The notes under the pieces: generated by a model
Databases searched by the model: none
What the model was told of the DNA's origin: nothing
The model's input: only the letters and a program-made list of their open reading frames with translations
Source of the DNA: Pseudopyrenochaeta lycopersici
Lineage: Eukaryota > Ascomycota > Dothideomycetes > Pleosporales > Pseudopyrenochaetaceae
NCBI GenBank assembly: GCA_003313425.1
Contig: NHZP01000018.1
Span: 744,001-808,000, forward strand
Reading direction: 5' to 3'
DNA: 64,000 bases
Program-made: the position numbers and the translations under genes
Shown: in pieces, positions 34,182-44,050 of the stretch
Numbering within the stretch: position 1 is the stretch's first letter
Layout: each line of letters starts with the position of its first letter

Positions 34182-35501
34182 ATGCAGACTACACTCTCAC
34201 TCATATCCTCAATCCCCATTCATGGCTTCGACGACGAGCAACCCTTCATACTCATCTACGATGCTGATAACCTGGTGTCCGGCAAAACCGCACTTATCCC
34301 CGCAACCCTACCCCTTCCCCAGGACCGCCTGGACAAGATTACACGGTCTGGTAATCCCCAACTGAAGACTTTGTCTCTTACGCTCAAGCAAACTTGCCCT
34401 GTGTGGGGTCCTCCCTCGTCTGAAAGTATAGCTCCTAAACCCGGTTTTGATTCTTCCTTTCACCAGCTCGTACAGCTCGCTGGAGCGCGACAAGTACATA
34501 TCCTGTTCGACTACAGTTGGCTGCACCAGGACCAACGTACACGATTTGAACGCTTATTCAGTCACGCAGAAGTCTTGACTGGCTTGCCAATCGAGGAAAA
34601 TTTTGCAAAGCTGTATCGGTGTGTAGAGTGGTCAGTTCTCAATTCGGTCGAGAATGCGGTTTCTGAGGCTCCACCTTCGTATTCCAATGTGCCCAATAAA
34701 CGGACTAGACAGTGTGAGTTCTTCGCACTTGAACAGGTCTTTGACTCCAACTTACATTTTGTAGCCGCGAAGAGCACATCTCTTGAACCCCCCTCTCCAA
34801 AACGCGTGCTGCTCTCGTATCTTGATGGCCCCTCGCCTACCGAAAAGGGCACCACGGCATCGACGCCTAGCCCCAAGCCTCCGCCTTCCCCTCCCGCCTA
34901 TGCGCCCGCCCCAGAGGAAGCCACCAGGAATGCTGTCGCGATCATACTTCCCTTCTTGCAGTCGATACTGCCGGAATTGATCCGACCTGTCCTCGCTACC
35001 ACTCCGTTTTCATCTCCACCGCCCTCAAGCACAAATGCGAAAAAGTTCACCTCCCTCAGCACCCTTTTAAACTCTCGTGTGGCTGCCCACATCGAGGCTC
35101 AGCAACAAAAAGTCAATGCTGGGATGCTCGATTATGCGGAGGAGATAAACAGCGCCGCCGGCATCGAACTCCAAGAGACGCTCGAGGACCATAGACTTGA
35201 CATCGGCATAGCCAAAGAGAACGGCATTGCGGAGCTGGACAGAGTGATTGACGACAAGTTGAAGGACTTCGAAGCGAGCACGCAAGAGATTGTGGAGGAG
35301 CTGAGCGAGCACGCTGAGAAGGTGTACGCAGAGATTCGCGAGAAGCTGGACGATTTAGTAGCAAAACAACTCGCATCTTTGCGATGTAAGAAGGAGGAAT
35401 TGGAGCGGGAGAGAAATGAGTTTGAGGAGGAGAAGTTGCGGGCGCTAGGACAGAAGAGCTCCAAAGATCAAAGCAGGCGCGCGATGTCGTTGCCGCCATG
35501 A
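34182..35501 (+). CDS. Hypothetical protein with C-terminal coiled coil (422 aa)
   Basis: I do not recognise a named family. A 51-nt intron (34714-34764, donor GTGAGT, acceptor TTGTAG, branch-like CTTAC) is likely. Its length is a multiple of three, so retention would simply add 17 residues. The N-terminal half is globular (FILIYDADNL, TLKQTCPVWGPP, VHILFDYSWLH). A Ser/Pro-rich linker follows. The C-terminal third is strongly helical and charged, typical of a coiled coil (for example ELSEHAEKVYAEIREKLDDL and KKEELERERNEFEEEK). The start at 34182 was preferred because the 37 extra residues from 34071 look unstructured and Cys/Pro-rich. Function unknown; the coiled coil suggests self-association. 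Confidence 0.75.
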   Translation: MQTTLSLISSIPIHGFDDEQPFILIYDADNLVSGKTALIPATLPLPQDRLDKITRSGNPQLKTLSLTLKQTCPVWGPPSSESIAPKPGFDSSFHQLVQLAGARQVHILFDYSWLHQDQRTRFERLFSHAEVLTGLPIEENFAKLYRCVEWSVLNSVENAVSEAPPSYSNVPNKRTRQCEFFALEQVFDSNLHFVAAKSTSLEPPSPKRVLLSYLDGPSPTEKGTTASTPSPKPPPSPPAYAPAPEEATRNAVAIILPFLQSILPELIRPVLATTPFSSPPPSSTNAKKFTSLSTLLNSRVAAHIEAQQQKVNAGMLDYAEEINSAAGIELQETLEDHRLDIGIAKENGIAELDRVIDDKLKDFEASTQEIVEELSEHAEKVYAEIREKLDDLVAKQLASLRCKKEELERERNEFEEEKLRALGQKSSKDQSRRAMSLPP

Positions 35502-37040
35502 ATGCTACGAACTTGTTGTACAGCAACGAAGTGCTACTGTCATGAAGGATTGAACGCACCCTTTACTGTGCAGAGTACATGGGGATCTTCACATACTTCG
35601 TGCATCTCATTGCGACATAGCGCCACTGCGAATATGATATCCATACACTGGGAGATGCACAAGCGGATCCCGTTCGAACAAGATCATAGAGAGTTGACCG
35701 CCGAAAGGCAGAAATGCCATACTACCTATCCAAGGACAATGTGGGAGCCTGCAGCTACTATCAAAGGAACTAGACTGTGTCCCCCATCCCTGGTTGACAG
35801 TACGCGTGCCCTGAACCGGGATATGCTAGTTCCTACATCGGCCTATAATCGCTGAAGCGCATCCTTGATATTGAAAGTAAGGACCAGGCTAATGGGAAAT
35901 CCCGAGTTCTAATTTGCGAAGGCTTGAGTTGAAACCTTACAGTAATAACAAGTGAGACAGGTATTGTTTGTGAGCCAGTGGCCTACATGTCTAGGTTTGG
36001 TGCGTTGCTGCACCGTTGTGGAAGCCGTTAAACCGCTGTTTGGTTACCGTATCGAGTGGTTCGCAATCAAATTGCTTTCGAACCCACGAGATCGTTGAAT
36101 ATCGTCTTGGAAATTGAGGGTGACGGTGACGTGCATGCATAGGAGAAGTCATGATATACAATAAGGTGTTGTGCCTAGGACTCAAGTGTTACGGAACCCA
36201 GGCACCAGCATGAGCTTCACCAGTTCCATTTTTTTCACCCATGTACCAGTCACTTAGCCCCTTACACTCTCAATCGTGCCCGTTTCAGCTATAATGCCGA
36301 TGAAAGAGCACCAGAAGGCCACATAAAAGAGCGCAGCAGTGTTGAGGGTGCAACATCTGGATCGCGGTAGATGATCATAGTCATATGGGTGAAACCTCAA
36401 CAACAAGGCCATAGAAACCTAGGCCGAATTAGTCTGTCACTGTTTCTGCGCAACAAGTCCTCTCCGGCACCGAACACGAGCGTGCGGAAATCGGCGTGTC
36501 CAGTTGCAACCGCGAAGAAACGATAAGCCGCAAAGATAACGACGAAGATTTTAGCCACGAAGGAGATGTGGTGATTTACGAAGCCACGCTTCTGGCGAGC
36601 ATTAACTCCTGGCCATGTTCGCTTGTAGATGGGGCCCTTGTGGAGGAGGGCTTCGAAGACGAATTGACTACAGAAGAAAACACAGTGAGAAGCTGAGCTG
36701 ATATTAGCTGCTTCGGAAGCAGCGACAGCGCTTGTCTTGTTATCTCGATGTCCTTTGTCATGGACAGTTTCGATGCCGTATTGCATAAGCCTTACAGGCT
36801 CAAGGAACCAGTGTACCACCGGGTCCCCCGTCTAGGACCTTTCGGAGTGGCCACGCATTGAACTGTCTAAAGCTTTAGAGGCTCCATGTAAGATATAAGA
36901 GGCAGACAGAACAACTGTATATTACTAACCGGTATTACACTGAATGAAAGGGAATGAAAACTTCTCCCGTCTAATGAAACAGCAAACACCTCGCAATATA
37001 TCTGGTATTACAAAATAAAAGAAAACAAACCGGTGTCCTA
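35502..37040. other. Intergenic with a possible membrane-protein remnant
   Basis: Minus strand 36397-36819 is open and includes a segment (ARQKRGFVNHHISF followed by a hydrophobic helix) reminiscent of TLC-type membrane proteins. It has no ATG and no exon partner, so at most it is a remnant. The rest shows no gene. Confidence 0.35.
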
Positions 37041-37838
37041 TTATCCACCTTTAGCATCACCCTTTGGCTCCCACAGCATTGGCCACACGGACACTCCAAC
37101 CCCATCCTGCCCGTCCACCTCTCCCTCAGCATCACATTCTCCCTTCCCTAATCTAACCTCCTCTGCAATATCCTTAAAACCTAGCTTCTGATATACCCTC
37201 CTCGCATCCCTGGCACTAGCCTCAAGATAAATAGGCTTTCCCTCCCTATCTGCCCTCTCCTGCAATTTCCTGATGAGCGCTGAAGCAAGGCCCATTCCTC
37301 GATGCTGCGAGGACGCGCCAATGATTTCAAGATAGAAGAATTCCTCTCCGTTAGGGAACGCGGTTTTCTTAACGGGTGCTATGGCCACTGTAAGTGCGTT
37401 CGTTTTTTTTACGAACTGGCTCGGTCCAACACTCCACATCGCGGACGCTAGACCACCGCCAAGCAGCAGCGACAGCAGCGATATGGCTCTGATATTGTTA
37501 GGAGATTTTCCCGGTGGGAATATGATCGCTGCGAGCTGGAAATCTGGCAAAGAATCCGCCGATGATGCTGTAGTGCTGGCCGACCATAGCTCGCCGCCCG
37601 TTAGCGTCGCGGCGTTGCTCGTGAGATAGATCAGATTCTCCAAGGCAGCTAAGCGGGCAGTACTTGGAAGGTGGTTTCGTATGTATTTTAGAACTGGATC
37701 AGCTTTGAAAGCGTCAACGAGGGTTGAATTGACCCGAGGTAGTGCATCTGGGGAAGCGGAGATTTGGACGTGTATTGGTAGTCGCGGTTTCGATGGTGAC
37801 GGGGAGGCTTGAGTCTGGGTTGGTGCTGTTGCTGACAT
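37041..37838 (-). CDS. GNAT-family N-acetyltransferase (265 aa)
   Basis: Single-exon gene. After a Ser/Pro-rich N-terminus, the C-terminal half holds the acetyl-CoA-binding core: the strand FYLEIIGASSQHRG, followed by the pyrophosphate loop Q-H-R-G-M-G-L-A and helix SALIRKLQERAD, then PIYLEASARDARRVYQKLGF, the typical last strand-helix of GNAT enzymes. An insert with a Gly/Leu-rich stretch (ISLLSLLLGGGLASAMW) lies ahead of the core, as in fungal acetyltransferases of unknown substrate. The tail is acidic and Gly-rich. Substrate unknown (small molecule or protein). Confidence 0.9.
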   Translation of the reverse strand: MSATAPTQTQASPSPSKPRLPIHVQISASPDALPRVNSTLVDAFKADPVLKYIRNHLPSTARLAALENLIYLTSNAATLTGGELWSASTTASSADSLPDFQLAAIIFPPGKSPNNIRAISLLSLLLGGGLASAMWSVGPSQFVKKTNALTVAIAPVKKTAFPNGEEFFYLEIIGASSQHRGMGLASALIRKLQERADREGKPIYLEASARDARRVYQKLGFKDIAEEVRLGKGECDAEGEVDGQDGVGVSVWPMLWEPKGDAKGG

Positions 37839-38671
37839 ATTAAATGTCTGGGCTGATGATATCCTGAGTCTAAGTATGTAACGGGTAATTGTTATCTTTA
37901 AACTCTTGAGTCTGTTCCGCAGGTTTGAGTCGACGTTTGCGTCTCTACTTTGTTTGAGATTTAGGCTAACATAAGGTATTTGAGCTGGAAGAAGAAGTTG
38001 TGTCTAATTTGCAGAAGTACTGTCCTCGAGGACCCGGTTTCGACGGTGTATATATTTGACTTATTCTTGCAACGCTAGAACTTTCGTATTGCGTGTTCGG
38101 CACCCGCGGGCGCGTGGGCTTTCGGGCTTTGGACATCCTAGTTGCGGCTAAATCTTCGGCGATGATTCAATCAATGTGGCTTAAATACCGGTAGCTCGGA
38201 GGGCGCTTGGCATTCAGTTACTCGCTAATACTGCATTAAACGCCAGTAAAGGAACGAGGGTTTCCCCGAAGTTGCTGCGAATGATTATGACCCTAAATCA
38301 CAAACTGCAACTATTCAATACTTTGCTGCTTAACGACGTGAAACTTTTTCTGTGGTTTGAGCAACCATTTTCCTCTCGCCCTTCCCGTAGCGTCGGTGAT
38401 CTTAGGACAGTCTTTGATGCGTCGAAGTCTGGAACACCCTGTGCGTGACGGCATGCGATGCATGGGTGCTGTGCAACTGTGCGCACAAGACAGGTCTATA
38501 GTGCTGTCTATAGTGCTGTCTATAGTGCTGTCTATAGTGCTGTCTATAATGCTGTCTATGATGCTGTCTACAGTGGATCAAGATGTGCGTGTGCTATCTC
38601 AGAGCCTGTATCTACCTATCGTGCCACGTACTATTGCTAAAACCTACTCGGCGCATCTCTTAGCCTCTGCT
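37839..38671. other. Intergenic with a 12-nt minisatellite
   Basis: No supported gene. Contains the tandem repeat at 38493-38574. Confidence 0.4.
38493..38574 (+). repeat. 12-nt tandem repeat (TCTATAGTGCTG), about 6-7 copies
   Basis: Four near-perfect units followed by changed ones (TCTATAATGCTG, TCTATGATGCTG, TCTACAGTGG). Open frames across it are repeat artefacts. Confidence 0.9.
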
Positions 38672-39004
38672 CTAGACCATATCAAGCCGCATATATTGAC
38701 TGCGTGTCTGCAGAACAGATGCATCTCTTTCTAACATGTGCTGTTGCGTCAAATCCGTAATCTGCGCAGGGTGTATCCAATTGAACAGACACATAACTAT
38801 CAGCATTAACGAAGTGCAAAAGGCATATAGATCGACTTCTTGTTGCAAAAGAGAGCCATTGTTGCTTTGCAAATACTCCACAATGAGGAAGATACTCCTG
38901 ATCATGATCAGACCGGAAGCGATGTACAACACGCGCATATGGCGCCTCCAAGGCAGCTGGTGAGCGTTGACAGCAGGACGTTGCATAGATCCGTAGCTCT
39001 CCAA
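38672..39004 (-). pseudogene. RTA1-like membrane protein fragment
   Basis: The frame encodes only the C-terminal third of an RTA1-family protein (lipid-translocating or resistance family, usually about 300 residues and seven helices). It matches the conserved RVLYIASGLIMIRSIFLIVEY segment's RxxYRxxE-like region, then DLYAF, a helix, and NWIHPAQI. There is no ATG at its start and no upstream exon with the missing helices, so it is treated as a truncated remnant. Confidence 0.65.
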
Positions 39005-39141
39005 TCCCTGGGAATGGTGGCGGCGCGATTGGTACTTGGGTGAGCCTTGGTTGGCAGAGTTCTTACGTTACTCAGATGCCGATCTGACGTCGGCTTTAAC
39101 GAAATGGTGACAGAAAATGAATGTATTGTGTTTAAATTAGA

Positions 39142-40085
39142 TTATTTTCTGACTGCTTCTTTCCACGTCTGATATGTGTGAATATCTGAAGGGAATCCTT
39201 CATGGTCAAGAGAATCCGCCAAAAGTACTGCCCAAGCCTGCTTTTCTGCTCCGTGAAGTGAGAAACCGGCAGAGATAAGTGGCTTTGTGCCTAGCCAGAA
39301 CAATGGATAGAATGCAGCAGACTCCCAGTCGATGATTGCAACAATACTCCCATCCTCTGCCACTATAATATTTGATGGTCCAAGGTCTGCATGGTAGAAA
39401 TGAAATGACTTCAAGTGGCCGTCGAGAATGGGAGACCCTGAGAGATAAGATCGAAGTTGATCGGAGGAATAGGGACCCAAAATCAGGGGCCTCCACGAAG
39501 GTTCCGTGCCTGGAGGGAGAGCTGTCAAGAAGGGTTCTACAACACCGCATCCATGCGCCGTCTTCAGCATGTTCGACGTTTAGAAAGCCAATATCCTGCA
39601 AAATTGCGCTACTGTGCGAGCAATTTGCATATGTTGATCTGCAGATAGTAAATCCCATGCGCGATCTAGTGTCTGTCCTTCCAAGGCTTTTAATACCAGG
39701 AAGGAACAGCTCCTGGTGGTATCTACCCATGAGAAGATGATCTCAGGTGTGGGAATCGAAGATATGTTGTTAACAAATTGAATGGTGTCACTCTCAAGTT
39801 GCATACCCTTCCGCCAAGCTTTGACTTTCACAAATGTGCCTCCAATATTCCAAACTGCAGCTGAGGTGCCCGCGTGGTGAATGCGATTGCTCACAGAATC
39901 ACCTAATTCGATCGATTCCTGTTCATCTGTAGAGGACTTGCGATATAATATATGTTCCCATCAACTTCCCAACTTCTCACTGCGTAATTGGGCACGCTAT
40001 GAGCAATCTCGCAGAAATAGAGGGAACCAAACAACCACCGGTCATGCCTTATGCGGACGATCGAGTCTTCAATGGGAGGGGTCAT
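39142..40085 (-). pseudogene. Aminoglycoside phosphotransferase (APH)-like kinase, disrupted
   Basis: The protein reads almost completely. An N-terminal part from ATG 40085 (DRWLFGSLYFCEIAH, NYAVRSWEVDG) is followed, after a frame change near 39910, by SNRIHHAGTSAAVWNIGG and FVKVKAWRKG (putative ATP-binding lysine). The catalytic loop is HADLGPSN and the metal motif IIDWESAAFYP. A single in-frame TAA at about 39577-39579 interrupts an otherwise continuous alignment (CRILAF, stop, TSNMLKTAHG). No intron with usable signals removes either lesion. The decay looks recent because the rest is intact. Fungal APH-like kinases phosphorylate small molecules; the substrate here is unknown. Confidence 0.8.
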
Positions 40086-40893
40086 AGGACTGGTGAAGTT
40101 AGTCTAGCCTTCGACAGATACGCATGCTACGAACAGAAACATGCTGAGGGGAAGATGTTATAGGAGCTGGTTCTATTAGTAATGTACTAGGGTGCTTCTG
40201 ATGATGTACGTGAGCGTCTTTTGATGTTATTCTTTCGACAACCGCGCTTGACAGCTACGCTGTGTGCCCGGTTTCGTCGATGAGCATAATGGAACGGGTA
40301 TGCAACGCGTGAAATTTAGCGAGCCCCTCTAGATTAGATCGAGTCGGACGCCCCTTGTGGTGGTCTTGTCGCGAGATTTGCTGCTAGAGGCATGCGAAGT
40401 GGTAGTTGGTGCCCGTGATTTCGGGATGACTAGCATAGAAGCATAACTGGGCAATGTTACCAAGGGAGCTGCGTGGATGAAACGAAAGCGCACTAAGCCA
40501 GAACAGCGTCGGCCCGATGGTCACCTAATCCAATAAGACCATCAAGTTTTTGGCCCTACGACAGGGCGAAAGAGGATCAACGACAACAGCGAGTATCTCA
40601 ATTTTTGGAATTAACGCAGTATATCGCATGTAGAAGTCCGCTCAAGACGTCCAACGACTAGCCAGCACTTCGGAAGCAGCGCCCACTGCTGCTGAGGCGT
40701 CATGACGACACCGTGGCCTCGTTACAGTGGTTCTTCTGTTACAAAGGGATGCACGTTAGAGAGACCTTCATTAATACAAGAATCTGATTTTAGTCCCAGT
40801 ATTTCCTTGACGGGTTTATGACCTTGTCAAAATTAAGCTATACGCACGGCGCAGTATTTATGCGCACCTTATGCATGTTGGGTAGTATCGCAT
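40086..40893. other. Intergenic with a dispersed repeat
   Basis: No supported gene. Contains copy B of the dispersed repeat at 40723-40766. Confidence 0.4.
40723..40766 (+). repeat. Dispersed repeat fragment, copy B
   Basis: Shares the 16-mer AAGGGATGCACGTTAG and the two preceding GTTAC words with 20868-20912. Differences between the copies are mostly C/T and G/A, as expected of RIP. Confidence 0.6.
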
Positions 40894-42888
40894 TTATGAG
40901 CGCTTCCAGAAGCGCCATCCTCTCTTTGTCTCCCTCTTCTCCGAATTACCAATAACTCTGCCAGCCACCTTTTGATCCATCTCATCCAGCTTATAGTTGT
41001 TCAAGCAGAGCGACAATGGCACGATTGGCGCAGCACAGCAAAGTGCACCGATGAGCAGGTAACGCATTGTCTCCTGATATGCGCGATTGATAGCAACACG
41101 CGCTGGTGAGCCAGCCGGATAGAGCACGTAATCTGCTGATACAAGAATGGATCCGTAGATCTTGGTGTAATCGGCTGTTTGATCCGCGGGGAGGTATTGC
41201 TGGAGTTTGGAGGGAATGTAGGTCGACCAGATCGCACCGGAAATAGCTGCACCGACTGCACCGCCGACTTCGAGGAGCGTGAGCCAAACAGTTGTTGCGG
41301 CTGCAACTTGTTGATGGGAAACCGAGGCCTGAACACCAAGCTGCACGGGGACGTTCAGGAAACCACCGCCGATACCGATCGCAATTTGCGTGCCGACGAG
41401 CGTTGCTGTCGATGCACTCTCCGTGCGATACGCCAACATGAGCCCCATGCCCATGAGGTAGATGATGGAACCGAAGGTGACATAGTACTTGTAATGTGCG
41501 GTATACTTGATGATGAGCGACACTACAATCGATGCAACGGTTGAAGCGAACGTAAAGACGCGCGTGATGTAACCGGAGGTGACAACAGACTGGCCTTGTA
41601 CGATTTGCAGATAAGAGTAGAAGTAGGGAAAGACCGACATGTAGAAGGCCACTGTGGACTTTGTCAGTAGTGTCAAGTTTATAATGGAAGATTGCGACAT
41701 ACTGAAGTAGAAGAAAGCGATAAGCGTTCCAGCTACCACGGTCCTCTTCTTGAAAAGATCTGGCGGGAAGAAGGCCTTGGGTGCTAGCCTTTTGCTTGTC
41801 TCCCAGAATGGGAAGACAAATAAGCACACAACACCAATAACAAGCATAGCAATCATACTAGCGTTTCTCCACCCATTACTCGCACCCGGAGCCAGAGTAA
41901 GCGGAAGCAGGACTAGCGAGATACCTGCAGCGAGTAACAGCAACCCAAAGGTATCGAGGTCAAACCATAGATTCTTCAGGACCTGGAACTTGGTGTGGCC
42001 TCGGAATGGACTTGGGACATGCAGACCCATTTTCTTTGCGCGACGCTGGTTCATGAACAGACTTACTGCGAGCGGGATGAAGCAAATGGGCAGGATAATG
42101 GCCCAGATACCATAGCCCCAGCGCCAGATAGTCGTCCTTAGGATTGCAGCACCGACTTCTGGTCCCGCCCAAGTCGTCCACAGGAACGGAACATCGAACA
42201 AAGTCGAAAATAGCGCACGATTGAGAAGATCCGTGGTATCTGCAACGAATATTTGCTGCAGGATCTGAAGTCCGTTGAAGCCGGCAGCCCAGAATATTTG
42301 CGCGCTAGCGAACGTCTGCACATTGTGGGATGCAGCTTGTTGAATGTAACCAATCGTGTAGAAGAAGATTGTGATACAGAAAGACTCGAGACGTCCGAAT
42401 ACATCAGCAATCTTTCCCATGGGAGGCTTGATAACCGCTATAGGCCGCATTAGTAGTCATTTTCACGCAATTCACTGTCAGAGAGCAGGGCTCACCGCTC
42501 ACGACACCTTGTACGACATAGATAGTCGAGATGAGGGAATGCGTTTGGAAGGCGCTGGTAGCATACGGCGTCAACAAACCCGTGACCTGAATCTCGAGGG
42601 ATGTGACGTTGGCGATGAGTAGAAGCCTAAGAGATGGGGTCAATCAGACGATCATCATGATCCTTCAACGGAAAGAACCTACGTGACATATGCGACAATG
42701 AGCGAAGTCTTCGTCCAGGCCTTGCTCACAGCTTCGATACGCTTTACACCAGCCTGGGCCTCGGAGTGGTCACTCGCCGAATCCGAATCATTGTTCAAGG
42801 AATGGTCGTGGTCGTACTCGGCATCTTTGCCATATGTTTCGCTGCCGCTGGCAATAACGCCATTGTCTGGCCTCAGAGAATCCCTCAT
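40894..42888 (-). CDS. Siderophore-type MFS transporter (SIT/ARN-like, 626 aa)
   Basis: Proton-linked importer of ferric siderophores, expected in the plasma membrane. Three exons (42888-42683, 42626-42496, 42437-40894) join in phase to 627 codons. The N-terminal 60 residues are acidic and His-rich (EYDHDHSLNNDSDSASDH), as in many siderophore transporters. Helix 1 is LIVAYVTLLLIANVTSLEIQ. Family marks include KPPMGKIADVFGR between helices, a long 14-helix layout, and a late extracellular loop with PSKLQQYLP before the last helix (the SIT-specific loop). The tail is basic and ends WRFWKRS. Two perfect iron-GATA sites lie upstream (42972, 43216), supporting an iron-uptake role. The siderophore transported cannot be told from sequence. 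Confidence 0.93.
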
Positions 42889-42971
42889 TTTGTCTCACAG
42901 CTTTGCAAAGTCGTGACTAAGAGTGAGGTTCAAAACTGTCGCAGTCGCAGGATCGGCAGAGCCCACCGCCT

Positions 42972-42980
42972 TTATCTGAT
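42972..42980 (-). promoter_or_regulatory. Iron-responsive GATA site (ATCAGATAA)
   Basis: Perfect match, on the coding strand of the siderophore transporter, to the ATCWGATAA site bound by the SreA/SRE/Urbs1 class of iron-sensing GATA repressors. It lies 84 bases upstream of the start codon. Confidence 0.75.
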
Positions 42981-43215
42981 CGACGCTCGCTGCAAACAGT
43001 CGCTAGCGTGGGCGCCTCATTGGTAAATCCACACCACGCCAAGTGCAGTCGTGCCATGGCAAGCGCAGATTTCTCCCCCCACAATGGCATCGGATACGAG
43101 TCCAAGTCCAGCAGATGGGCTGCGCGGTGATGCGCTACCGCCACCTTGACCCTGCGAACCAGTGTTGGTGAAGGATAGCGTCGCTTTCGCCTTGTGGCTT
43201 GTGATTAGATCGATC

Positions 43216-43224
43216 TTATCAGAT
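43216..43224 (-). promoter_or_regulatory. Iron-responsive GATA site (ATCTGATAA)
   Basis: Second perfect ATCWGATAA match in the same orientation, 328 bases upstream of the transporter start. Confidence 0.7.
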
Positions 43225-44050
43225 CTTTTCGGCGCTTTCGGCTATAGCGCGTGGGCTTGGCACCATTTGAGCTGTCTTAGGTTACGTCAGAGCCAGACTC
43301 TGGGATTCGCCCAGATGGTCAGGCCGCCAGTGCTGGGCATCGGCATGACCGATTGATCCCACTACCATGCAATTCCTGCTATAAAATTTTCGCGTGGAGG
43401 ACGAAGTAAGCGTGGACGAGGCTGGGATGCAAGGGCTTGTCGGTCGGACGTACCGAACGCGCTACTGACATGCTGTACTGTAACGCCACATAGTTTTTCT
43501 CCTAGTGTCACCTTCCGGACATAACCTTTCGGGGTAGTCACGCTGAAATCCGAGCCCTGGTGCGGCTGAACCTCATCAGAAGATCAACGCCAGATACATG
43601 TAGCTGAAGAGCTGAGCGATGTCGGAGAGCATGTTGACGCCCTAGACTTCAGAAATTTGGCACGAGCGATTCCGGCCTGGACGAGAGAAGAGCTGCCCAG
43701 AAAGGGAACCGAAGTAGACACAACCTCGCAGCTCGGAACTGGGAGGGTACTTGGCAAAGTATGACTGAGCATGCGACCTGCGGGAACGTTGGAATGTGAC
43801 ACGACATTTTTGCGCCTCGTCACTTCCGGATATGGCTGAATGTCGTGGACACGTCGCGCCAGTCATAAAGCGTTCATACACAGCTCGAGCAGCGGCGGAT
43901 TTTCGAAGGCTTAAGCATAGTAAGGATAAGAAAATGCGAAGAAATATTAAAGGTAACGTACAGTGGAACCGAAGACGAAAAATGAAGAAATCTGTCTCAC
44001 CTCGGATCATCCATTTTATCGCCAAAACCTGACAGCCTTCCGTCTTTCCC

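Larger units (their letters stand above)
42889..44050. other. Intergenic, promoter of the siderophore transporter
   Basis: Holds two iron-GATA sites. From about 43100 to 44050 no gene is supported; short frames on both strands show no domain. Confidence 0.45.

Noticed and set aside
36397..36819. Minus-strand frame with a hydrophobic helix and ARQKRGFVNHHI, reminiscent of TLC-type proteins
   Set aside because: Starts at GTG without ATG, lacks the other helices, and no splice partner was found; noted only in the gap entry.
38458..38640. Repetitive frames YSAV and SIVL across the 12-nt repeat
   Set aside because: They follow directly from the tandem repeat; no start context or domain.
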